Assembly: GCA_910578835.1 (NCBI GenBank)
Contig: CAJTSK010000011.1
Coordinates: forward strand, 1 to 64,000
Direction of reading: 5' to 3'
Length of the DNA: 64,000 nt
Source: an uncultured Muribaculum sp.
Lineage (GTDB): Bacteria; Bacteroidota; Bacteroidia; Bacteroidales; Muribaculaceae
Part shown: piece after piece, positions 32,537-40,601 of the stretch
Numbering within the stretch: the first letter of the stretch is position 1
Layout of the letters: every line of letters begins with the position of its first letter
Made by a program: the position numbers and the translations under genes
The notes under the pieces: model-generated
What the model was told of the DNA's origin: nothing
Seen by the model: only the letters and a program-made list of their open reading frames with translations
Database searches by the model: none

Positions 32537-34927
32537 ATGAATAGAAAGACCCTGTTTGCCCTGTTGGCGGCATTCATGGCAATCATGCCTATTGCTGCCC
32601 AACACCATGAACTTTTTGTCGATGCGTCGCTTGACGATGATGAGGCGTGTGCCGACGATACTTATTTTAATTCTTTGCGTGATGCTCTTGTCGAGGCTGA
32701 GAATATGCAGCGATTACATGTATACACCGAGGAAAATCCTTTGGTTATAAGGATTGCACCGGGTGTATATTGGCTCGATGACCCCGACGACCCTGATGTG
32801 CGCCGTCCCAAGCCCGGCGACAACACCCCTTATGCGCTGGAGCTTAATGTGAGCCATCTGCGACTAATAGGGCTGAGTGATAATCCTGAGGATGTGGTTG
32901 TGGCGTGTAACCGTGGACAGACTCAGGGTGCGGTAGGTAATTTCACGATGCTCCACATCGCGGGAGATGACATACAGGCCGAAAACCTTACATTAGGCAA
33001 TTATTGTAATGTCGACCTCCAATATCCTCGAAATCCTTCGTTAAACCGGGCAAAGAGAGCCGATGCGATAGTGCAGGCGCAGCTCGCGATATGTGACGGA
33101 GACCGGTATGTGGCGCGCAACTGCCGTTTTATAAGCAGGTTGAATTTGTGCCCGTTTGCCGGAGCAAAAAGGATATTGTTTGACAACTGTTATTTTGAAT
33201 GCACCGACGACGCTTTGTGTGGCACAGGGGTTTACCTCGGTTGCCGTTTTACATTTTTCAGCGGCAAGCCGTTTTATAATACCTACGCCCAGGGAGCATG
33301 TTTCCTCGATTGTGATATCCATTCCAAGACTGTAGGCAGGCAATATCTTGTGAAGGCGGGAAGCCAGGTCGCCATGGTTGACTGCCGCTGGACTTCTGAT
33401 GACCGTGACCTGTATCTTGGCTGGACACAGGACCCGACTCCCGACTTGCGCTGCTATCAGCATAATATCACGCTCAACGGCGAGCAGGTAGTGATAGGGA
33501 AGGAACATCCGCGACAGACTGTGGTCATGACAAGGCTGCCTTTGCTTAGGGCTTATAAATGTGGCGACACATATAATGTGTATAATCTTGTGAAAGGCAA
33601 TGACGGCTGGAATCCGCTCAATCAGGATACTACACAACTCGTTTCACAGCCGACGATGCTCACTCTTGATAAGCACAAGGCTGTCATCGAGACCGGCAGG
33701 GATACGCTGGTGATAAAAAGCAACGGGTATCTGACACGTTGGGTCGCTGTCGACGGTGAATCGAAATATGTGGATATGAGGATATATGAACCTGGTGAAC
33801 TTACGGTGCTCGGGAGAAATTCCGGAGAAGAGCCGCAGCAAATCAATATAGTCGCTTTCTCTAAAGAAGGTCTTGAGGCAGAGTGCCCCGTTACCGTATA
33901 CCCGCCTAAGCTGCCTGCACCGCAATTCACGTCATCTCCGGTGATTAAAAGGGAGGGCAACCGTCTCAGGGTGGATTATGCTCTTGACTTGGGGACGCGC
34001 AAGGATATGTCGTCGGTAACATGGTACCGCGCAAAGTCAAAGGATGGTAGCGGTGCGATTCCGGTAGCCGTGTCGCGCAACGATATTCCGAAACATGATT
34101 ATGAGCTTACCGCTTCCGACAATGGCTATTATATAATTGCGACCGTGGCTCCGCGTCATGTCAGGTCGATTAATGGTGAACCACGTACGGCGGTCACTGC
34201 TGCGCGCGTGACCGGGATATCACCGCGCAAGTCTTTGTCGACTGATTTTGCTGATTTCGTCACCGACTGTCAGCCCGCTGTAATTCCGGGGTTTTGGACT
34301 GTTGATGCATTCAAGCCTGTTGACACGGCCGAATATGAATGGGTGCCTGATAAGGAAAACAGTTGGTATTATGGCTATGGGGTAGATGGTGCCGCAAAAT
34401 CAGTGGGGCTGATGCAGAACACCAGGGGTGCGCGATTGCTCTATCACCCTGAAGGGGAGGAGTATGGCGATATGTCCCTGACGCTTTATGTTGACCCGTG
34501 CAAGACTGCCGGACAAGGATTTGGTAGCGCCACGGGGCAGTATATGGATGTGTATGTAAAGTTTGATGCCGTAACGTTGTCAGGATATGCCCTGCGGGTA
34601 ATACGCACTGTCAAAAATGACAAGGCTGTCGATTTCATGCTCATGAAGTATGATAACGGGGTTGCCACTCCTATTAGCGAGCCTGTCTCGGCGGTGTGCT
34701 ATCGTAAAGGATGCAAAATTTCACTTGAAGTAAAGGATAGCAGTTTGACTGCCACGGTGACCAATGAACTTGGTGTGCCGGAGCCTCATCGCCCCGGATT
34801 GGCAAAGGATGTCAGCCTTTCAGCCAATATCGAGCCTAACCGGTTTGGTGGCATAGGCGTGCAGCACACCGGCTCCTGGGGTGCAAGCGCAACCCTCCTG
34901 CGCTCCCTCTCCGTGAGCTGGGAGTAA
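32537..34927 (+). CDS. Secreted pectin-lyase-fold (pectinesterase-like) protein
   Basis: This 796-residue protein has a signal peptide (MNRKTLFALLAAFMAIMPIAAQ). Residues about 25-330 resemble the right-handed beta-helix of pectinesterases: FNSLRDALVEAEN, VIRIAPGVYWLDDP, LRLIGLSDNPEDVVV, and successive short strands (AENLTLGNY, ARNCRFIS, FDNCYFEC, FLDCDIHS, MVDCRW). I do not see the usual catalytic QAVALR/GTIDFIFG motifs intact, so it may be a non-enzymatic or divergent member. A second half of beta-sandwich domains ends in a concanavalin-like region (about 570-796). The ATG at 32537 is preferred over a TTG four codons upstream because it suits the signal peptide and promoter. Confidence 0.7.
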   Translation: MNRKTLFALLAAFMAIMPIAAQHHELFVDASLDDDEACADDTYFNSLRDALVEAENMQRLHVYTEENPLVIRIAPGVYWLDDPDDPDVRRPKPGDNTPYALELNVSHLRLIGLSDNPEDVVVACNRGQTQGAVGNFTMLHIAGDDIQAENLTLGNYCNVDLQYPRNPSLNRAKRADAIVQAQLAICDGDRYVARNCRFISRLNLCPFAGAKRILFDNCYFECTDDALCGTGVYLGCRFTFFSGKPFYNTYAQGACFLDCDIHSKTVGRQYLVKAGSQVAMVDCRWTSDDRDLYLGWTQDPTPDLRCYQHNITLNGEQVVIGKEHPRQTVVMTRLPLLRAYKCGDTYNVYNLVKGNDGWNPLNQDTTQLVSQPTMLTLDKHKAVIETGRDTLVIKSNGYLTRWVAVDGESKYVDMRIYEPGELTVLGRNSGEEPQQINIVAFSKEGLEAECPVTVYPPKLPAPQFTSSPVIKREGNRLRVDYALDLGTRKDMSSVTWYRAKSKDGSGAIPVAVSRNDIPKHDYELTASDNGYYIIATVAPRHVRSINGEPRTAVTAARVTGISPRKSLSTDFADFVTDCQPAVIPGFWTVDAFKPVDTAEYEWVPDKENSWYYGYGVDGAAKSVGLMQNTRGARLLYHPEGEEYGDMSLTLYVDPCKTAGQGFGSATGQYMDVYVKFDAVTLSGYALRVIRTVKNDKAVDFMLMKYDNGVATPISEPVSAVCYRKGCKISLEVKDSSLTATVTNELGVPEPHRPGLAKDVSLSANIEPNRFGGIGVQHTGSWGASATLLRSLSVSWE

Positions 34928-34954
34928 CCTCCACTTCCACAGTGAATGGTAATC

Positions 34955-34994
34955 AAAAAAGAGACGGGGTTGTGTCGCAAGACACAACCCCGTC
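34955..34994 (-). terminator. Terminator between convergent genes
   Basis: A perfect 14-bp stem is formed by GACGGGGTTGTGTC (34963-34976) and GACACAACCCCGTC (34981-34994) with a GCAA tetraloop. The A run at 34955-34960 becomes a T run on the minus strand, so it terminates the oxidoreductase gene. It lies 35 bases after the plus-strand stop and could slow that transcript too. Confidence 0.88.
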
Positions 34995-35016
34995 GGTTAT
35001 TCAGTGAGTGTACTGA

Positions 35017-38000
35017 TTACTTGTTTTCGAGGGTCTCAACTTCCGGATCCACGCCCCACTGCTGCTGAGCGAGACGGCGGTAGTTGTTGTAACGCCACTG
35101 AGCGTTAGCCTTAGCTTCAGCGAAGAGTTCTGCTGCTTCTGCAGGATACTGCTTCATTACTGATGCGTAGCGAACTTCACCCTTGAGGAAGTTTTCAAAG
35201 TTATCCCAGTTAGGCTCCTTGCTGTCGAGAGTGAAGGGGTTCTTGCCTTCAAGCTCTGCAGCGGGGTTGTAGCGCCAGAGGTGCCAGTAACCGCAAGCAA
35301 CTGCGTTGGCTTCTTCCTGCTGAGCCTTACCCATACCTGCCTTGATACCGTGGTTGATACAGGGAGCGTAAGCGATAATCAATGAAGGACCGTCGTAAGC
35401 TTCAGCCTCGCGGATAGCCTTGAGGGTCTGAGCCTGGTCAGCGCCCATTGCAATCTGTGCTACATATACATATCCGTAGGTAGTTGCGATAAGACCGAGG
35501 TCTTTCTTGCGGATGCGCTTACCTGAAGCGGCAAATTTAGCGATTGCGCCAAGCGGGGTAGCCTTTGACGACTGACCGCCGGTGTTAGAGTAAACCTCGG
35601 TATCGAGTACGAGGATGTTGACATCCTTGCCTGATGCGATAACGTGGTCAAGACCACCGAAGCCGATATCGTAAGAAGCACCGTCACCACCGATAATCCA
35701 CTGGCTGCGCTTGATGAGGAAGTGCTTGAGCTCAAGTACCTTCTTGCAAGCATCGCAACCACAAGCTTCCATCAACGGAACGAGCTTGTCGGCGATTTCG
35801 CGGCTGCGGTCAGCATTGTCCTTCTCGTCGAGCCACTGGGTAGCGAGCGCCTTGATTTCATCGCTGCACTTGGGGCAGTCAAGGAGAGCGCGTACATCAT
35901 TGTCAAGACGGGCACGCATCTTCTCGTTGGCGAGAGTCATACCGAGACCAAATTCGCAGAAGTCCTCGAAGAGTGAGTTAGCCCATGCCGGACCGCGACC
36001 GTTCTCATCCTTGGTGTAGGGAGTTGAGGGCACGGAACCTGAGTAGATAGAGCTACATCCGGTAGCATTTGCCACGATTTCACGGTCACCGAAGAGCTGG
36101 GTGATGAGTTTCACATAAGGAGTCTCACCGCAACCTGAGCAAGCGCCTGAGAATTCAAATAGCGGGGTAGCAAACTGTGAGTTCTTAACGTTAGCCTTTA
36201 CATCAACGAGGTTAGCTTTTGACTTAACTTCGTTCACGCAGTATTCCCAGTTTTTCTGGATGTCGAGCTGGCTTTCGAGTGACTTCATCACAAGAGCCTT
36301 TTCGCCCTTCTTGCCGGGACATACGTCAACGCAGTTACCGCAACCGAGACAGTCAAGCACGTCTACTGCCTGCATGAAGCGCATGCCGGTAAATGTCTTG
36401 CCGATAGCGGGGATAGTAGCGTCTTCGCCAAACGGAGCCTTTGCCATTTCCTCGGGAGTGAGTACAAACGGACGGATAGCAGCGTGAGGACATACATATG
36501 CACACTTGTTACACTGGATACAGTTTTCTTCAACCCACTCGGGAACGAAAGCTGCAACACCGCGCTTCTCATACTTTGCAGTACCCTGATGCCAGGTTCC
36601 GTCAGGCTCGTTTACAAATGCCGATACGGGGAGAAGGTCGCCATCCTGTGCGTTGATGGGGCGAACTACCTTATTGATAAATTCGGGATCGTGGTTAGCT
36701 ACAGCGGGCTCATCTTCAAGATTCTTCCATGCTGCATCGATGTCGAGTTTCTTGTATTCGCCACCACGGTCAACAGCTGCATAGTTCTTGTCGACGATAT
36801 CCTGACCCTTCTTACCGTAGCTCTTAACGATGAACTTCTTCATCTGCTCGATAGCAAGGTCAACGGGGATAACCTCGGTGATACGGAAGAATGCTGACTG
36901 GAGGATGGTATTGGTACGGTTACCGAGACCGATTTCCTGAGCAATCTTGGTAGCGTTGATGTAGTAAACGCTGATATTGTGTTCTGCGAAGTAACGTTTT
37001 ACCTTGTTGGGGAGGTTCTTGGCAAGTTCCTCGCCTTCCCAGATAGTGTTGAGAAGGAATGTACCGTTGTCGCGAAGACCGCGGGTAACGTCATACATGT
37101 GGAGGTAAGCCTGAACGTGGCAAGCAACGAAGTTAGGAGTGGTCACCAGATAGGTAGAGCGGATAGGCTTGTCACCGAAACGGAGGTGAGAGCAAGTGAA
37201 ACCGCCCGACTTCTTAGAGTCGTAGGCGAAATAAGCCTGGCAATACTTGTTGGTGTTGTCACCGATAATCTTAACTGAGTTCTTGTTGGCACCTACAGTA
37301 CCGTCAGCACCAAGACCGAAGAACTTAGCCTCGTAAGTGCTGGGGTCGCCGAGAGCAACCTCTTCCTTCATCGGGAGCGACATGAAAGTCACGTCGTCAA
37401 CGATACCGAGTGAGAACTGGTTCTTGGGCTCGGGAAGTGAAAGGTTTTCGTATACAGAAAGAATCTGTGCGGGAGTGGTGTCCTTAGATGCAAGACCGTA
37501 ACGTCCGCCTACGATAAGAGGTGCGTTTTCTACGCCGCGGTAACATTCAACCACGTCGAGGTAAAGAGGCTCGCCATTGGCTCCGGGCTCTTTTGTGCGG
37601 TCAAGCACGGCAATCTTCTTTGCAGTCTTGGGCACTGCAGCGAGGAAGTGCTTTGCAGAGAAGGGGCGATACAAGTGTACTGATACAAGACCAACCTTCT
37701 CACCCTGTGCAACAAGGAAGTCGATTGCTTCCTGAGCAGCCTGGGTAACTGAACCCATGGCGATAATTACGCGCTCTGCATCGGGTGCTCCGTAGTAGTT
37801 GAACAGACCGTATTTGCGACCGGTAATCTCAGAAATCTTATTCATGTAGTCCTCTACGATAGCGGGGACAGCCTCATAATATTTATTGCAAGCCTCACGA
37901 TGCTGGAAGAATACATCGCCGTTTTCAGCCATACCGCGTGCAACAGGGTTGTTGGGGTTCAGTGCGCGGTTGCGGAAATCAGCAAGTGCCTCGTGGTCCA

Positions 38001-38589
38001 CAAGGGGAGCAAGATCATCGTTGTCAAGAGCTTCGATCTTCTGGATTTCGTGAGAAGTACGGAATCCGTCAAAGAAGTTGACGAAGGGTACACGTGACTT
38101 GATAGTCGCAAGATGAGCTACGCCGGCGAGGTCCATGACTTCCTGTACAGAACCTTCTGCAAGCATTGCGAAACCGGTCTGACGTACTGACATTACATCC
38201 TGGTGGTCACCGAAGATGCTGAGTGCGTGAGAGGCAAGTGTACGTGCTGATACATGGAATACGCAAGGAAGCAATTCACCTGCAATCTTGTACATGTTGG
38301 GAATCATAAGGAGAAGACCCTGAGATGCGGTGTAAGTAGTAGTCAGCGCACCTGCCTGAAGTGAACCGTGAACGGCTCCGGCAGCACCACCTTCTGACTG
38401 CATCTCCTGCACAAGAACGGTTTCACCAAAGATGTTTTTACGACCTGCGGCAGCCCATTCATCAACATACTCAGCCATAGTGGAAGAGGGAGTGATGGGG
38501 TAGATAGCTGCTACCTCAGAGAACATATAGCTCACATGAGCGGCAGCTTGATTACCATCACAGGTCAAGAATTTCTTTTCTTTACTCAT
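35017..38589 (-). CDS. nifJ: Pyruvate:ferredoxin (flavodoxin) oxidoreductase
   Basis: This 1190-residue single-chain enzyme oxidises pyruvate to acetyl-CoA and CO2 with reduction of ferredoxin or flavodoxin, a central step in anaerobic metabolism. The N-terminal domain has YPITPSSTMAEYVDEW. There is a 2x[4Fe-4S] ferredoxin insert with CIQCNKCAYVCPHAAIRP and CLGCGNCVDVCPGKK, and a TPP domain with ACSGCGETPYVKLITQLFGDR, GCSSIYSGSVPSTPYT, GGDGASYDIGFGG and DTEVYSNTGGQSSKATPLG. Length and order are standard for the homodimeric form. It is monocistronic, with TAAATTTG at 38661-38654 on the minus strand and a strong terminator downstream. Confidence 0.97.
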   Translation of the reverse strand: MSKEKKFLTCDGNQAAAHVSYMFSEVAAIYPITPSSTMAEYVDEWAAAGRKNIFGETVLVQEMQSEGGAAGAVHGSLQAGALTTTYTASQGLLLMIPNMYKIAGELLPCVFHVSARTLASHALSIFGDHQDVMSVRQTGFAMLAEGSVQEVMDLAGVAHLATIKSRVPFVNFFDGFRTSHEIQKIEALDNDDLAPLVDHEALADFRNRALNPNNPVARGMAENGDVFFQHREACNKYYEAVPAIVEDYMNKISEITGRKYGLFNYYGAPDAERVIIAMGSVTQAAQEAIDFLVAQGEKVGLVSVHLYRPFSAKHFLAAVPKTAKKIAVLDRTKEPGANGEPLYLDVVECYRGVENAPLIVGGRYGLASKDTTPAQILSVYENLSLPEPKNQFSLGIVDDVTFMSLPMKEEVALGDPSTYEAKFFGLGADGTVGANKNSVKIIGDNTNKYCQAYFAYDSKKSGGFTCSHLRFGDKPIRSTYLVTTPNFVACHVQAYLHMYDVTRGLRDNGTFLLNTIWEGEELAKNLPNKVKRYFAEHNISVYYINATKIAQEIGLGNRTNTILQSAFFRITEVIPVDLAIEQMKKFIVKSYGKKGQDIVDKNYAAVDRGGEYKKLDIDAAWKNLEDEPAVANHDPEFINKVVRPINAQDGDLLPVSAFVNEPDGTWHQGTAKYEKRGVAAFVPEWVEENCIQCNKCAYVCPHAAIRPFVLTPEEMAKAPFGEDATIPAIGKTFTGMRFMQAVDVLDCLGCGNCVDVCPGKKGEKALVMKSLESQLDIQKNWEYCVNEVKSKANLVDVKANVKNSQFATPLFEFSGACSGCGETPYVKLITQLFGDREIVANATGCSSIYSGSVPSTPYTKDENGRGPAWANSLFEDFCEFGLGMTLANEKMRARLDNDVRALLDCPKCSDEIKALATQWLDEKDNADRSREIADKLVPLMEACGCDACKKVLELKHFLIKRSQWIIGGDGASYDIGFGGLDHVIASGKDVNILVLDTEVYSNTGGQSSKATPLGAIAKFAASGKRIRKKDLGLIATTYGYVYVAQIAMGADQAQTLKAIREAEAYDGPSLIIAYAPCINHGIKAGMGKAQQEEANAVACGYWHLWRYNPAAELEGKNPFTLDSKEPNWDNFENFLKGEVRYASVMKQYPAEAAELFAEAKANAQWRYNNYRRLAQQQWGVDPEVETLENK

Positions 38590-38653
38590 AATCGTGTAAT
38601 CTATTTTATAGGAAATAATATACGTATTTCGTTTTTCAGGTTTTATTTGACGA

Positions 38654-38661
38654 CAAATTTA
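38654..38661 (-). promoter_or_regulatory. -7 element of nifJ
   Basis: Read on the minus strand this is TAAATTTG, a perfect TAnnTTTG match, giving a 5' UTR of about 60 nt. Confidence 0.6.
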
Positions 38662-38919
38662 ACTATTAATCTGTTAAACGCCAAAAATAATCACCTCCGT
38701 TTTATTATAAAATATGCAAGTTGACTTTGTATAACCTGATTTAACGGTGGATTACATAGTTATAGTGTGGTAAAAAATCTCTTTTGGGTATAATATAAAT
38801 ATGTGTATTTCTGAAGTGGGATGTGAAATTGGGGAGTGTTAAATTTTTGCCGTTTGAAAGCGTATAATTGTTAAAAGAGTCGGCATGACCTATGCCGAAT
38901 AATAGGGTATGTAGATAAA

Positions 38920-38953
38920 AAAGGTGCGGGCATCTCACGATGACAGCACCTTT
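38920..38953 (+). other. Nested hairpin upstream of a 24-codon ORF
   Basis: AAAGGTGC (38920-38927) pairs with GCACCTTT (38946-38953). Inside, CATC and GATG pair around a TCAC loop, with a 3x3 internal loop between the stems. A simpler hairpin CGGCAT-GACCT-ATGCCG lies at 38881-38897. The downstream short frame (ATGAAAAAACAT...) begins 24 bases later and ends after 24 codons. Confidence 0.55.
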
Positions 38954-39169
38954 GTAAACCTTAAAAATCTAATCCTATGAAAAAACATTTCAAAGATAAT
39001 ATTAAAATTGATATTACCCAAATTATGTATTTGCTTTTTGTTATAATTTAACCATAAAACTGTTAATCAGGCTTTGTATTGGATTCCTGTTGCGACAAGA
39101 ATTGTCTTTAAATCTCATAAAGTTGTCATTTTGTCGGATAGCGGCCGGCTTGAAATTAGAAAGAATTAT

Positions 39170-39177
39170 TATCTTTG
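39170..39177 (+). promoter_or_regulatory. -7 element directly before rnz
   Basis: TATCTTTG ends only four bases before the ATG at 39182. Transcription from it would give a leaderless or nearly leaderless mRNA. The -33 region has only a weak CTTG at non-ideal spacing. Confidence 0.6.
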
Positions 39178-39181
39178 CCAT

Positions 39182-40102
39182 ATGTCACAGTTTCGAGTAA
39201 GCTATCTTGGATGCGGGTCGGCGACTCCGACATTGCGTCATCTGCCGAGTTGTCAGGTAATCGATTACCGCGACAATCTTTTTATGGTGGATTGTGGCGA
39301 GTGTGCGCAGTTGTCAATGCGTCGTCAGCGATTGAAATATTCCCGCCTCGGTCACATCTTCTTGTCACATCTTCATGGCGACCACTGTCTTGGATTGCCC
39401 GGGCTGATTTCGACCCTTGCTCTTACCGGAAAAGAGGGCGGGGTGGTCACAATCCACACTACCGCCGAGGGTGAGGCGATATTTCGCCGGCTTATAGGAT
39501 TTTTTTGCCGGGAAACACCTTTTGATGTGCATTACGATATTTTTGACCCTAAGGGGAGTGAGGTGATTTTCGACAGTGACTCGTTGACAGTGTCTACGTT
39601 TCCGTTATATCACCGGGTGCCCTGCACGGGTTTCCTGTTTGCTGAGAAGCCGAAGTTGCGCCATCTTAAAGGTGACATGATGAAGTTTTACAATGTCCCT
39701 CTTAAAGATTATAAGCGCATAAAGGAGGGTGGTGACTGGGAGACGCCCGACGGAAGGCTCATACCCAACGCCGCGCTTACATCGCCTGCCGACGAGGCTG
39801 TCAGTTATGCCTACTGCTCTGATACGGTCTATGATGAAAGGGTGGCGCGGTCAATCGAGGGTGTGCATACCGTGTATCATGAGGCCACCTATACCGATGA
39901 TTATCGCGACAAGGCGCGTAAACGTGGTCATTCAACAGCGGCGGAGGCTGCACGTATAGCGCTTGCAGCAGGCGCGCAGCAGCTTGTGCTTGGTCATTTT
40001 TCAAAACGATATCTTGACGAGTCGCAACATCTTAAAGAGGCACAGGCAATATTTCCCAATACAATAATCTCCTCTGAAGGGCTTTCCTTGGATTTATTAT
40101 GA
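39182..40102 (+). CDS. rnz: Ribonuclease Z
   Basis: This 306-residue zinc-dependent endonuclease removes the 3' trailer from precursor tRNAs. It opens with the family N-terminus (FRVSYLGCGSATPTLRHLPS). The metal site is HLHGDH at 63-68, followed by the Asp-containing YCSDTVYDERVAR, HEATYTDD and GHFSKRY motifs. The ATG at 39182 matches the family start; an upstream extension has no family resemblance and would cross the -7 element. It overlaps tadA by 4 bases (ATGA), so both tRNA-maturation genes are translationally coupled. Confidence 0.95.
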   Translation: MSQFRVSYLGCGSATPTLRHLPSCQVIDYRDNLFMVDCGECAQLSMRRQRLKYSRLGHIFLSHLHGDHCLGLPGLISTLALTGKEGGVVTIHTTAEGEAIFRRLIGFFCRETPFDVHYDIFDPKGSEVIFDSDSLTVSTFPLYHRVPCTGFLFAEKPKLRHLKGDMMKFYNVPLKDYKRIKEGGDWETPDGRLIPNAALTSPADEAVSYAYCSDTVYDERVARSIEGVHTVYHEATYTDDYRDKARKRGHSTAAEAARIALAAGAQQLVLGHFSKRYLDESQHLKEAQAIFPNTIISSEGLSLDLL

Positions 40103-40548
40103 ATGAAATTTTAAACGACGATATATATTTCATGCGTCAGGCGCTTGCCGAGGCGCAGGAGGCGTACGATGCCGATGAGGTGCCGATAGGTGCCGTGGTG
40201 GTGTGTGGCGGGAAGATAGTTGGGCGCGGACACAATCTTACCGAGCGTCTCAATGATGTCACTGCCCACGCCGAGATGCAGGCCATAACGGCTGCGGCTA
40301 ACACTCTTGGAGGCAAATATCTCGGCGACTGCACGCTCTATGTCACAGTGGAGCCGTGTCTTATGTGTGCCGGGGCTATCGGCTGGAGCCAGTTGCGCCG
40401 CATAGTCATCGGTGCTCCCGATGCCAAGCGCGGATATGTTAGTCAGACCTCCCGGTCGCCCTTTCATCCTAAGGCGGTGGTGGTGCCGGGGGTGCTTGAA
40501 GAGGAGTGTGCTTCGCTTATGCGCAAGTTTTTTAGCGCGAAGCGTTGA
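40099..40548 (+). CDS. tadA: tRNA-specific adenosine deaminase TadA
   Basis: This 149-residue enzyme converts A34 to inosine in tRNA. The zinc/catalytic site is HAE at 57-59 (TAHAEMQAI) and PCLMC with Cys87 and Cys90. The N-terminal helix (YFMRQALAEAQEAYDADEVPIGAVVV) is also typical. Some relatives are guanine or cytosine deaminases, but the ending with DAKRGY and the tRNA-processing partner support TadA. It starts within the last codons of rnz. metH follows 53 bases later with its own promoter. Confidence 0.92.
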   Translation: MNEILNDDIYFMRQALAEAQEAYDADEVPIGAVVVCGGKIVGRGHNLTERLNDVTAHAEMQAITAAANTLGGKYLGDCTLYVTVEPCLMCAGAIGWSQLRRIVIGAPDAKRGYVSQTSRSPFHPKAVVVPGVLEEECASLMRKFFSAKR

Positions 40549-40567
40549 TATGTTGCTCCCGATTGGT

Positions 40568-40575
40568 TAATTTTG
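40568..40575 (+). promoter_or_regulatory. -7 element of metH
   Basis: TAATTTTG, a perfect TAnnTTTG match, lies 26 bases before the ATG at 40602. This argues against the longer reading from the TTG at 40545. No cobalamin riboswitch fits in the short gap. Confidence 0.6.
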
Positions 40576-40601
40576 TGTTTTGGAAAGTTACAATACCGAC
40601 A

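Larger units (their letters stand above)
38590..39181. other. Intergenic region with nested hairpins and orphan leader
   Basis: It holds the oxidoreductase promoter (38654-38661, minus strand), two tandem hairpins on the plus strand (38881-38897 and 38920-38953), a 24-codon ORF (38977-39051) and the rnz -7 element (39170-39177). Otherwise it is AT-rich with no gene I can support. Confidence 0.55.
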
